Shown in pieces: positions 9,999 through 18,050 of a stretch of 48,662 nucleotides of DNA. Source of the DNA: Nitrospira sp. CG24C (GTDB taxonomy: Bacteria > Nitrospirota > Nitrospiria > Nitrospirales > Nitrospiraceae); contig NEWR02000017.1 in NCBI GenBank assembly GCA_002869885.2, forward strand, positions 54,597 to 103,258. Direction: 5' to 3'. Under the pieces are notes generated by a model, which saw only the letters and a program-made list of their open reading frames with translations, had not been told where the DNA came from and made no database searches. A program made the position numbers and the translations under genes. Positions within the stretch are counted from its first letter, which is position 1. Every line of letters starts with the position of its first letter.

Positions 9999-11552
9999 AT
10001 GAAGATCGTGACTGGAACCGAGATGCAGACGCTCGATCGCCGCACGATCACCGAAGCGCATGTCCCCGGTACCGTCTTGATGGAGCGGGCCGGTGAAGGA
10101 ATTGTCAGGTATCTGGAGGAACACTGTGGACCAGTGCGAGGCAAGACCATTACTATCCTCTGTGGAAAAGGGAACAACGGAGGAGACGGATTGGTTGTGG
10201 CCCGACTGCTTCACCGCCGACACGCGAGGATTCACGTGGTCCTCCTCACCCCGATCACCGACCTGAGTCGCGATGCCGCGACGATGTATCGCCGGCTCGT
10301 TCGAGTAGCCGGGAAAACGGCAATCGTTCGATTCCGGTCTGCCGCCCAAGCGCAGGCCCTTCTTGCCTCCAGCGACATCCTCGTCGATGCCCTCCTGGGC
10401 ACCGGATTATCCTCCCTAGTGACCGGAGCCTATCGTGAGGCCATCGAACTCATCAACAATGCCGGCAAACCAGTCATCGCAGTCGATATCCCATCCGGCC
10501 TCCATGCCGATACCGGCGCCGTCCTAGGGAGCGCGATCCACGCCACATTGACGATCGCATGCGGCCTCCCGAAGCTCGGCCTCTATGTCGGTGCAGGGAT
10601 CGACCAGGCCGGCGTGATCCGTGTCGTCGATATCGGCATTCCACCGGCCTATATGGATGCCATCGAGAGCCAGACCCTGTTGCTGACAAGCGACAGCGCG
10701 TTTCAGTCTCTACCGGAACGCCTACCCTCCTCCCATAAGGGAACGTTTGGCCATGCGGGGATTATTGCGGGGTCTGTCGGGAAAACAGGCGCGGCGGCAT
10801 TGGCGGCCCGAGCAGCCCTCCGCGTTGGAGCCGGCCTGGTGACCGTAGCCACCCCCAGCAGCGTCAATGATGTATTGGAAGCCAAGCTATTGGAAGCGAT
10901 GACGATGTCCATGCCTGAAACGAAGGCACGGACGTTGGCCCGCTCAGGACTCGACCGTGTCGTCGCCTTTATCCAGGCACGCACGGCGATCGCCATCGGC
11001 CCCGGGCTCTCGACCCATCCTGAAACCGTTGAACTCGTTCAGTCGATGATGAAACATCTGGATCGCCCCTCGGTTCTGGATGCCGATGCGCTGAATGCCT
11101 TGGCCGGACGAGCCTCATTGCTGACGGAATGTAAAACTCCCCCCATTCTCACTCCGCACCCAGGTGAAATGGCCCGGCTCGAAGTCGATGCCACTACGCA
11201 GAGCGTCAACGCAGACCGCATCGGCACAGCAAGACGATTTGCCAGAGAACGCGGCGTGTTCGTCGTCTTAAAAGGCGCACGAACCGTCATCGCACGCCCC
11301 GATGGGCTTGTCGCCATTTGCCCGACCGGCAATCCCGGCATGGCCACGGCAGGAACCGGCGACGTCTTGACCGGCATGATCGTCGGGTTACTGGCGCAAA
11401 GAATTCCCGCATGGGAAGCCGCCTGTGCCGCAACCTATTTCCATGGATTGGCCGGCGACTTGGCCTCCCGGCATCTTGGTCAGCCCGGGATGCTCGCCGG
11501 CGACCTGATCGCTCAGATTCCTTATGCGCTCCAACGAACGACAACGGCTTAG
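9999..11552 (+). CDS. nnr: Bifunctional NAD(P)H-hydrate epimerase / ADP-dependent dehydratase
   Basis: A 517-residue fusion of the two nicotinamide-nucleotide repair enzymes. The N-terminal YjeF_N domain (about 1-215) contains CGKGNNGGDGLVVAR (55-69) and interconverts R and S forms of NAD(P)HX. The C-terminal ribokinase-like domain (about 225-510) has HKGTFGHAGIIAGS, TPHPGEMARL and the nucleotide-binding GTGDVLTG near residue 452, and dehydrates S-NAD(P)HX with ADP. The full domain order is intact and the length is typical. It follows pdxJ by 149 nt and is separated from tsaE by 1 nt. Confidence 0.95.
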   Translation: MKIVTGTEMQTLDRRTITEAHVPGTVLMERAGEGIVRYLEEHCGPVRGKTITILCGKGNNGGDGLVVARLLHRRHARIHVVLLTPITDLSRDAATMYRRLVRVAGKTAIVRFRSAAQAQALLASSDILVDALLGTGLSSLVTGAYREAIELINNAGKPVIAVDIPSGLHADTGAVLGSAIHATLTIACGLPKLGLYVGAGIDQAGVIRVVDIGIPPAYMDAIESQTLLLTSDSAFQSLPERLPSSHKGTFGHAGIIAGSVGKTGAAALAARAALRVGAGLVTVATPSSVNDVLEAKLLEAMTMSMPETKARTLARSGLDRVVAFIQARTAIAIGPGLSTHPETVELVQSMMKHLDRPSVLDADALNALAGRASLLTECKTPPILTPHPGEMARLEVDATTQSVNADRIGTARRFARERGVFVVLKGARTVIARPDGLVAICPTGNPGMATAGTGDVLTGMIVGLLAQRIPAWEAACAATYFHGLAGDLASRHLGQPGMLAGDLIAQIPYALQRTTTA

Positions 11553-11553
11553 C

Positions 11554-12150
11554 ATGGCACGGCCAGCCAAAACGAAACAGCCTGCCGCTCGCCGGAGGGC
11601 CTTGTCGAACCGGCCCTGGCAACTGCTGTCCACATCGCACCGGCACACCGATCGGCTAGGCCAAGCGATCGGCCGCGCGCTCCGCGGGGGGGAAACGATT
11701 GCGCTCTACGGGCCGCTCGGAGCCGGCAAGACAGCGCTCGTTCGCGGAATCGCACAGGGGCTAGGCGCATCGCCGTCGGCAATCAGCAGCCCGACATTCG
11801 TCGTGATTCACGAATACGATCAAGGACGCCTGCCGCTTGCCCATGTAGACCTGTACCGTATTCGCTCGCCACGCGAACTTGAATCGACAGGACTGACAGA
11901 ATATTTCTCCGGCCAAACCGTGACGGCAATAGAATGGGCCGACAAGGGCCTGGCGGCGCTTCCGCAGGACCGGATCGACATTACGCTGGACCATCGCGCC
12001 GCGCGGAGCCGGACAATTCAGTTTCGCGCAACGGGGCCGAAGTCTGACGAAGTCATATCTCTTGCGCGCATACAGTACGGCAAGACCGAAAAGGTGCATC
12101 GAACGCCGCCACGCCGAGATGTAAAAAGAGAGGCGCCGACGAGGTCATGA
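11554..12150 (+). CDS. tsaE: tRNA threonylcarbamoyladenosine biosynthesis ATPase
   Basis: A 198-residue P-loop protein of the TsaE family, the ATPase that works with TsaB and TsaD to make t6A37 in ANN-decoding tRNAs. The Walker A motif GPLGAGKTAL starts near residue 53; SSPTFVVIHEY and LAHVDLYRI follow in family order, then the conserved IEWADKG. It is longer than the usual 140-160 residues because of a basic N-terminal extension (about 1-33) and a C-terminal tail. The start at 11554 immediately follows the nnr stop; an upstream in-frame ATG at 11524 lies inside nnr and is less likely. The stop overlaps the next gene by 4 nt. Confidence 0.9.
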   Translation: MARPAKTKQPAARRRALSNRPWQLLSTSHRHTDRLGQAIGRALRGGETIALYGPLGAGKTALVRGIAQGLGASPSAISSPTFVVIHEYDQGRLPLAHVDLYRIRSPRELESTGLTEYFSGQTVTAIEWADKGLAALPQDRIDITLDHRAARSRTIQFRATGPKSDEVISLARIQYGKTEKVHRTPPRRDVKREAPTRS

Positions 12151-12491
12151 TTAGGCTGATTCTGGTCGGAGTGCTGCTGCTCCTCTCCCTGGCTTTTTTC
12201 CTTCAGAACCAGGAGCAGGAAGTCACGCTCCGATACTTCTTTGGACTCTTTGAAGCCTCGACGCCGATCTATAAACCCATCTTGGCTGGGTTTGCGGTGG
12301 GACTGCTGGTCTCCGGCATTCTGCTCTTTCCACCCTGGGTGCGGAGCCGTATCGAACTCCGCCGAAAAACAAAAGCATTGCAAGAGGCCGAAGTGGACTT
12401 AGAGCGACTACGCCTCTCGCTCGATAAAGTGTCCGGCCGAGTATCCCCCGCCCAGACCGGCGAAACACATCGAGACCAACGCGATGAATGA
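12147..12491 (+). CDS. LapA-domain small membrane protein
   Basis: A 114-residue protein resembling the lipopolysaccharide assembly LapA/DUF1049 family. The N-terminus (about 1-23) is a hydrophobic segment ending at FLQNQEQEVTLRYFFG, the family signature, and a second hydrophobic segment spans about 46-66. The rest is a charged, probably coiled-coil cytoplasmic tail (about 70-105). LapA proteins sit in the inner membrane and, in enterobacteria, help control LPS synthesis through FtsH/LapB; whether that holds here is inference. It overlaps tsaE by ATGA and mutS by 8 nt, so the three genes are translated together. Confidence 0.8.
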   Translation: MIRLILVGVLLLLSLAFFLQNQEQEVTLRYFFGLFEASTPIYKPILAGFAVGLLVSGILLFPPWVRSRIELRRKTKALQEAEVDLERLRLSLDKVSGRVSPAQTGETHRDQRDE

Positions 12492-15150
12492 TGCAGATGC
12501 CTCACCCTTGATGCGGCAATACCGCGAGATCAAACGCGGCTATCCTGACGCCGTGCTGTTGTTCCGCGTCGGCGACTTCTACGAAATGTTTTACGAAGAT
12601 GCGCAGATCGCCTCCAAACTGCTCTCCATTGCCCTCACCTCTCGCGACAAATCCAGCGCCAACCCGGTTCCACTCTGCGGAGTGCCCTACCATGCGGCAC
12701 AAGCGTATATCGCCAAGCTGCTCAAGGCCGGGAGGACTGTCGCCCTCTGCGAACAGGTGGAAGACCCGAAACTCGCAAAGGGTCTCGTGCGCCGAGAAGT
12801 CGTTCGTTTATATACGCCCGGCACGCTGATCGATACTGAACTTCTCTCTCCGGGAGAATCGCATTTCCTTGCGGCTGTCGCCTTCTCCGACACGACAGTC
12901 CCCTCTGCCAAGGGGCAATCCGTCATTGGTCTGGCCTGCCTGGATATCTCCACCGGGGAATTTTGGATGACAGAGTTCCAGGGGACACGGGCAGAGGTTC
13001 AACTCATGGATGAACTGGCTCGGCTGGAACCACGGGAGTTACTTCACCCGGACTCCCTTGCAAATGCCGGATCGTGCTTGGCTCGTCTGCATGGGCCACG
13101 CCTCTGTGCGCAACTCTCGGCCTCCTTCAATCCCAAAGATGCAGCACAATTACTCCAGACACAATTCGCCGTGCATTCGCTCGACGGATTCGGCTGTCGC
13201 GGTCTGAGCGCCGGGATTGGAGCCGCCGGAGCGATCCTACGATATGTTCGTGAGACCCAGCCAACCGCCTCCCTCGCACACCTTCGCCACATACAGACCC
13301 GGTGGAGCGGCGACGCCATGCATCTGGATAGCGCCACGATTCGCAATCTCGAGCTTGTGCGGCCATCGGGAGCCGGTGAGCAGCGATTGGGTCAAGAACA
13401 GCCGACAGTCTTGTCGGTGTTGGACCGCACCGCAACGGCCATGGGCAGCCGCTTGCTACGCGACTGGCTTGTCAGACCGCTCCTCAATCGCGAGGCCATT
13501 CACGCCCGGCTCGATGCGGTCGGGGAGTTGAAAGACCGGATTCAACAACGTGTGTCGCTCAGGACTCTGCTCCGTGATGTACAAGATATCGCCCGTTTGA
13601 GCAGCCGCGTCACACTCGGCGTCGCAGGGCCTCGCGAGTTACTTGCATTGAAGCAGTCCATGAGTGCCTTGCCGGAGTTACGAGCCCACCTCCAGCCCTT
13701 CCGCGCCTCCTTGCTGGTCGGCGCCCTCGAGTCGTGGGACGATTGCCGCGACGTGCATGACGCGATTGAGCAGGCCATCAAGCCGGACGCGCCGATGGCG
13801 CTCCGCGACGGTGGCATGATTCGCGAGGGCTACCATGCCGGGGTCGATGAACTGCGCAAGGCGAGCACGGAAGGTAAAGGCTGGATCGCGTCGCTGGAAG
13901 CCAAAGAGCGGGAGCGGACGGGGATCGACTCGTTGAAGGTTCGCTACAATCAGGTCTTCGGCTACTATATCGAAATCACCAAGACACACTTGGCCCGCGT
14001 CCCTGCAGATTACATCCGCAAGCAAACACTGGTCAACGCCGAACGATTCATGACGCCTGAGCTGAAGGATCTGGAAGAGCGCGTCACGGGCGCTGAGATG
14101 AAACTGCTGGCGCTCGAGCAGGAACTGTTCGAACAACTGCGTGGGCGCTTGGCGAACGAAGTGCCTCGTCTTCAAGCCATGGCTCAGACTGTCGCGTTGC
14201 TCGACGTCCTCGCCGGGCTGGCCGAGACCGCCGCATTACATCGCTACGTTAAACCCCTTGTCGACGAGAGCAGCGCGATCCTCATTCGGGAAGGCCGCCA
14301 CCCTGTCGTGGAACAGCTCAGCAGCGATCTGATCTTCGTACCCAACGACACAAACCTTGATTGTGAAGACAGCAGGCTGGTGATCCTCACCGGACCTAAC
14401 ATGGCGGGTAAAAGCACCTATCTCCGCCAGGTCGCGCTGATCGTCCTATTGGCACAGATCGGAAGTTTCGTGCCTGCGGCCGAAGCTCGCATCGGAATAG
14501 TAGATCGGATTTTCACGCGCGTAGGAGCTTCGGACAACCTGGCCGCCGGACAGAGCACCTTTATGGTGGAGATGATCGAATCTGCTCACATCCTGAACAG
14601 TGCCACCGTTCGCAGCCTGATTCTCCTGGATGAGATCGGCCGGGGAACCAGCACCTACGATGGGCTGAGCATCGCCTGGGCGATTGCGGAACATATCCAG
14701 GACCGCCGATATTTGGGAGCCAGGACACTGTTCGCCACGCACTATCACGAGATGACGCAACTGGAAGGGTTACGCGAGGGAATCAGAAACTATTGCGTGG
14801 CGGTCCAGGAACGGGATGGAGACGTGGTCTTCTTGCGTAAAATTGTACCGGGCGGCGCCGACCGGAGTTACGGTATCCATGTCGCCAAACTGGCGGGGCT
14901 CCCTCCGACGGTCATCGCCCGGGCACAACAAGTGCTGGCCCAGTTGGAACAGCCGGATACCACCATCGAAAACGCAGCCCTGTCTTCGAAAGAAGAGCCG
15001 CCTCCTACTTCACTTCCCCATCCCCATCCGATCATCGAGGAAATGAAACAGATCGACCTCTTCTCCATGACGCCCCTCGATGCGCTCAACCGCCTCGCCG
15101 ACCTCCAGCGCCGGATCGGTCCAACCGCTCAAGACGATCGCGGAGAATAA
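12484..15150 (+). CDS. mutS: DNA mismatch repair protein MutS
   Basis: An 888-residue full-length MutS1. The mismatch-wedging Phe-x-Glu motif is F32-Y-E34 within GDFYEMF. Connector, lever and clamp domains follow, and the ABC-type ATPase has Walker A GPNMAGKST near 637, Walker B LILLDEIGRGTSTYDG near 715 and the conserved FATHYHE. A C-terminal helical tail ending in LADLQRRIG is the segment that usually supports tetramerisation. It recognises base mismatches and small loops and recruits MutL. The gene begins inside the LapA-like gene and ends at a strong terminator one nucleotide later. Confidence 0.98.
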   Translation: MNDADASPLMRQYREIKRGYPDAVLLFRVGDFYEMFYEDAQIASKLLSIALTSRDKSSANPVPLCGVPYHAAQAYIAKLLKAGRTVALCEQVEDPKLAKGLVRREVVRLYTPGTLIDTELLSPGESHFLAAVAFSDTTVPSAKGQSVIGLACLDISTGEFWMTEFQGTRAEVQLMDELARLEPRELLHPDSLANAGSCLARLHGPRLCAQLSASFNPKDAAQLLQTQFAVHSLDGFGCRGLSAGIGAAGAILRYVRETQPTASLAHLRHIQTRWSGDAMHLDSATIRNLELVRPSGAGEQRLGQEQPTVLSVLDRTATAMGSRLLRDWLVRPLLNREAIHARLDAVGELKDRIQQRVSLRTLLRDVQDIARLSSRVTLGVAGPRELLALKQSMSALPELRAHLQPFRASLLVGALESWDDCRDVHDAIEQAIKPDAPMALRDGGMIREGYHAGVDELRKASTEGKGWIASLEAKERERTGIDSLKVRYNQVFGYYIEITKTHLARVPADYIRKQTLVNAERFMTPELKDLEERVTGAEMKLLALEQELFEQLRGRLANEVPRLQAMAQTVALLDVLAGLAETAALHRYVKPLVDESSAILIREGRHPVVEQLSSDLIFVPNDTNLDCEDSRLVILTGPNMAGKSTYLRQVALIVLLAQIGSFVPAAEARIGIVDRIFTRVGASDNLAAGQSTFMVEMIESAHILNSATVRSLILLDEIGRGTSTYDGLSIAWAIAEHIQDRRYLGARTLFATHYHEMTQLEGLREGIRNYCVAVQERDGDVVFLRKIVPGGADRSYGIHVAKLAGLPPTVIARAQQVLAQLEQPDTTIENAALSSKEEPPPTSLPHPHPIIEEMKQIDLFSMTPLDALNRLADLQRRIGPTAQDDRGE

Positions 15151-15186
15151 AAAAGGCGGCATCCCCTTTCGGAGATGCCGCCTTTT
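15151..15186. terminator. Bidirectional rho-independent terminator
   Basis: AAAAGGCGGCATC (15151-15163) pairs perfectly with GATGCCGCCTTTT (15174-15186) around a 10-nt loop. There is a run of T on the plus strand after the stem and a longer run on the minus strand. It serves the convergent mutS (plus) and 15213-15884 (minus) genes. Confidence 0.95.
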
Positions 15187-15212
15187 GAAGTCTTAGCGTA
15201 CCGAATCTTAGC

Positions 15213-15884
15213 TCAATGAGCAGAGCCCTTGTTGTACTTTGCGGTCCAGGGAATCAAACCGGCGATGGGCGCTCCACCTGGAAGCAACACATCGTATTGC
15301 ATGGATACAGCGGCCCCGTCAGGAGACTTCGGTGAGGTATTGAGGCCTTGTTTCGCTGCTGCACAACCTGCCTCAACTTCGCTCTTCCCCGCGCACTCCT
15401 TCAACCGCAGACCGGAGATGCTCAGAGGCTTCCCCATAGAGCCTGCCACTTCCTGAAGTTTCTTGACTGAGGAAATGACACGATGATTCTGCTCCGGTTC
15501 TGTCGCGACAAACTCGATCAAGTCGGTCGTGCTGGAAGGCGGCACTTCTTTTGCGGCAGCCGGTCCCGCATGGGGACGGCCCATCTTCTTGAGTTCATCC
15601 CAAGCACCCTTGTCGGCATAAAACTTTAGGGTCTTGCCAGGATGAATCTTCTGCCAGTAGAGACCGCTTTCAGCGTTGCCGCCGAACACGGCCACATTGA
15701 TCCAGACCGCCTCATCGTACGGATCGAGCACGATCACCCGACCCTGTATGGTGGTCGGCTTGCTCATATCGCCCCACTCAAAACGCTCCTGGAATGATTC
15801 GATTGCCAGTGCGCTGGAAGCTGCAGATGCGACCAACGCTACAGCGGCCATCACGGCCCAGCCTTTCGTATGAAGCTTCATCAT
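15213..15884 (-). CDS. Exported protein of unknown function
   Basis: A 223-residue protein with a clear signal peptide: basic MMKLHTKG, a hydrophobic core rich in alanine, and a likely signal-peptidase I site after SSALA (about residue 27). The mature part has one beta-rich region (PTTIQGRVIVLDPYDEAVWINVAVF) and two cysteines in the C-terminal half (KECAGKSEVEAGCAAAK) that could form a disulfide. No family was recognised. It follows a second exported protein by 46 nt and shares its promoter, and it ends at the bidirectional terminator. The start is supported by AAGGGGGACACG just upstream. Periplasmic location is inferred. Confidence 0.75.
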   Translation of the reverse strand: MMKLHTKGWAVMAAVALVASAASSALAIESFQERFEWGDMSKPTTIQGRVIVLDPYDEAVWINVAVFGGNAESGLYWQKIHPGKTLKFYADKGAWDELKKMGRPHAGPAAAKEVPPSSTTDLIEFVATEPEQNHRVISSVKKLQEVAGSMGKPLSISGLRLKECAGKSEVEAGCAAAKQGLNTSPKSPDGAAVSMQYDVLLPGGAPIAGLIPWTAKYNKGSAH

Positions 15885-15930
15885 CGTGTCCCCCTTAACA
15901 GAACATGAAAGAATTATCGCTTGTTAAGGC

Positions 15931-16440
15931 CTACTCCTTAATAACCTTAAATCCGGTGATCGTCCGACCATCCAGATTCACTTCCATGGCAACGAGCTCC
16001 TGGGAAGCCTTGATGATCTGGTCCATAAGAGCCTTGTCCTTCACCGCCAGCCGGACGGTTGTCGCGGCATGGTACCATCCCGAATAGGGGCTATTCTTAT
16101 CCGTTCCACCGACGAAGCCCCAGCCACAACAAGTCAGCAATGGATCCGGCGGCTTCACATCGAGATCGGAAGATGAACGGCCATTCGGGGTTCCGGATGC
16201 CGGCTCGCCGCTGTTCCAATATTGAATTCCGAAGAGCAACTCTCCATCCGGATTGTCGGCCCATTGTGACCATACCCGGCCCTTGAGCGTCTTGGTGACT
16301 TCACCCTTCATCGGCTTTCCACCGGCAATGTTGTCAGTTGGACCAGCTCCAGGGGCATCTGCTGCAACGGCAAACTCCGTCGTCAGCATGCCGAACATGA
16401 AAAATACTGCCACGGCGGCGATAAGTATGGCCTTTGGCAT
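15931..16440 (-). CDS. Exported protein of unknown function with a CC motif
   Basis: A 169-residue protein with a signal peptide (cleavage likely after FAVA, about residue 27). The mature protein contains GRVWSQWADNPDGELLFGIQYW, a double cysteine in LLTCCGWGF and a C-terminal segment LVAMEVNLDGRTITGFKVIKE. No family was recognised. The start was chosen at 16440 because AAAGGAGGGA precedes it at the correct distance; an in-frame ATG 33 nt upstream lacks this. Its own promoter and a perfect dyad lie 160-220 nt upstream, so it and the following exported gene are probably a regulated pair. Confidence 0.75.
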   Translation of the reverse strand: MPKAILIAAVAVFFMFGMLTTEFAVAADAPGAGPTDNIAGGKPMKGEVTKTLKGRVWSQWADNPDGELLFGIQYWNSGEPASGTPNGRSSSDLDVKPPDPLLTCCGWGFVGGTDKNSPYSGWYHAATTVRLAVKDKALMDQIIKASQELVAMEVNLDGRTITGFKVIKE

Positions 16441-16603
16441 ACCTAGTCCCTCCTTTATTAAATTAACAGCCACAATAAACGAAAGATGCGTATTTCTAAT
16501 GACGAAGAACGTTACAAAACTGTGTCAGTGTTATGAGCCACGAATGCAGGCATTCCGCTGAATTTTCCTTGCTCTTCCTCGCGCTGCATCCCACATTGAT
16601 AGT

Positions 16604-16620
16604 CTGACAATCGTTGTCAG
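16604..16620. promoter_or_regulatory. Perfect 17-bp operator-like dyad
   Basis: CTGACAAtcgTTGTCAG is a perfect inverted repeat (7 bp arms, 3-nt centre). It begins about 5 nt downstream of the predicted transcription start of the two exported-protein genes, a position where a bound repressor would block initiation. The rest of 16441-16791 is AT-rich leader and spacer with no gene seen. Confidence 0.65.
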
Positions 16621-16631
16621 AAATTTTCGCC

Positions 16632-16660
16632 ATGGTACTGAAATCATGAAACGCTGTCAA
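16632..16660 (-). promoter_or_regulatory. Sigma-70 promoter for the exported-protein pair
   Basis: On the minus strand a perfect TTGACA (16655-16660) is followed by a 17-nt spacer and TACCAT (16632-16637, 4/6). The start would be near 16625 and the leader about 185 nt long. It is immediately followed by the 17-bp dyad. Confidence 0.65.
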
Positions 16661-16791
16661 GAAAATGTTTGCCCCATCGATTGCATAGAATGTTATTCAA
16701 TAGGCGATGAATAATCAACATCTTACATCAATCTTCCCGGACGTGTTTTTACCACTCTTTGAGGGCCTGACGAGATTCGATGAGAGAGTTT

Positions 16792-18045
16792 TTATCTATA
16801 GGCCTGCAGGCTACGCGGGGCGAGAGGCCCGAGCCCGGTGATCGCAAGGGAATCCAGCTTGAAAAATTGACGGCTCACATTGAAGACCTGCTCCACATTC
16901 ACGCGATCGATATGAGCCAGCATGTCGTCCAACGACGTATGCCTGCCATAGGTGAGTTCGTCCTTCGCCAATTTGCTCATGCGGCTGTGCGAACTCTCCA
17001 GGCTCAGCATCAAGCTGCCCTTCATTTGAGTTTTCGCCCGTTCAAGCTCAGCGCGTTCGACACCTTTGATCCCGATCTGTCGAATCTCCCGGCAGACAAG
17101 ATCCACGACGCGATCCACCTCTTTCGGCCTTGTCGCCGCATACACCGTGATCATGCCGCCATCCGAATAACCGGACAGGAAGGAGTAAATCGAATAGGCG
17201 AGACCCCGCTTCTCTCGAACCTCCTGGAATAGTCGTGAACTGACACTGCCGCCCAATACGCTGTTGAGCGCATACAACGCATACCGATCTGGATGTCCCG
17301 CAACAACGCCTTTGAGCCCGAGACAGAGATGCACCTGCTCCAGCCGTTTTTTCTTCAGCAAGACACCGCCATGCACCTCAGGAGGACGGCGCCCCTTGAT
17401 GGGGGCCGTCGTTGCAGCCCAGCCCTTGCCGAAATACCGCACAACCAGCCGGTCAAGTTTGGCCTGCTCAAAATTCCCGGCAATCGACACCACGGTCTGC
17501 CCCGGATCGTAGTAAGTCTCGATATAGTTCAGCAGATCCCGGCGTCGCAGCCCTCTGATCGTCTTCTCTCGGCCTAGAATAGAACGACCGAGCGGATGAC
17601 GTCCCAGCACTTGACCCATGTGCAGCTCTTGCACGAGATCTTCCGGATCGTCCTGGACCATGCGGATTTCTTCCAGGACGACCTGTTTTTCTTTTTCAAT
17701 TTCTTTGGGTGCGAAACGGGAATGATGGAACAGGTCCGAGAGGAGTTCGAGCGCTCGCTCCAACTGCTGATCCAGCACCTTCACGTAATAGGTCGTCGTC
17801 TCACGAGAGGTGAAGGCATTCATCTCTCCGCCGAGCGCGTCGATTTCGCGTGAAATTTCCGCGGAGGAACGATTGCGCGTCCCTTTGAAGAGCATGTGCT
17901 CGATGAAGTGGGAAAAGCCGGCCTGAGATGGCTGCTCGTCCCGCGACCCGGCGTTGACCCAGACACCGACGGTGACCGACTTGAGCGTCGGCATCCGTTC
18001 GGTCACCACCCGCACTCCGTTGTCCAGGACGAGCTTGCGATACAA
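16792..18045 (-). CDS. M16-family zinc metallopeptidase (processing-peptidase-like)
   Basis: A 417-residue single-chain M16B peptidase. The inverted zinc motif HxxEH is H46-F-I-E49-H50, followed by the usual FKGTRNRS and EIDALGGEMNAFTSRE; the C-terminal half begins around residue 220 and contains GLAYSIYSF, the second-domain signature. Family members degrade short peptides or act as partners of an inactive homologue; no second M16 gene is adjacent. It lies 5 nt after pnp, a frequent neighbour of this peptidase, so it is the last gene of the translation operon. No signal peptide is visible, which suggests a cytoplasmic location. Confidence 0.92.
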   Translation of the reverse strand: MYRKLVLDNGVRVVTERMPTLKSVTVGVWVNAGSRDEQPSQAGFSHFIEHMLFKGTRNRSSAEISREIDALGGEMNAFTSRETTTYYVKVLDQQLERALELLSDLFHHSRFAPKEIEKEKQVVLEEIRMVQDDPEDLVQELHMGQVLGRHPLGRSILGREKTIRGLRRRDLLNYIETYYDPGQTVVSIAGNFEQAKLDRLVVRYFGKGWAATTAPIKGRRPPEVHGGVLLKKKRLEQVHLCLGLKGVVAGHPDRYALYALNSVLGGSVSSRLFQEVREKRGLAYSIYSFLSGYSDGGMITVYAATRPKEVDRVVDLVCREIRQIGIKGVERAELERAKTQMKGSLMLSLESSHSRMSKLAKDELTYGRHTSLDDMLAHIDRVNVEQVFNVSRQFFKLDSLAITGLGPLAPRSLQAYR

Positions 18046-18050
18046 GGCAG

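Noticed and set aside
11524-11553. Earlier ATG as the tsaE start
   Set aside because: It lies inside the end of nnr, and the next ATG at 11554 follows the nnr stop directly; the extra residues have no family support.
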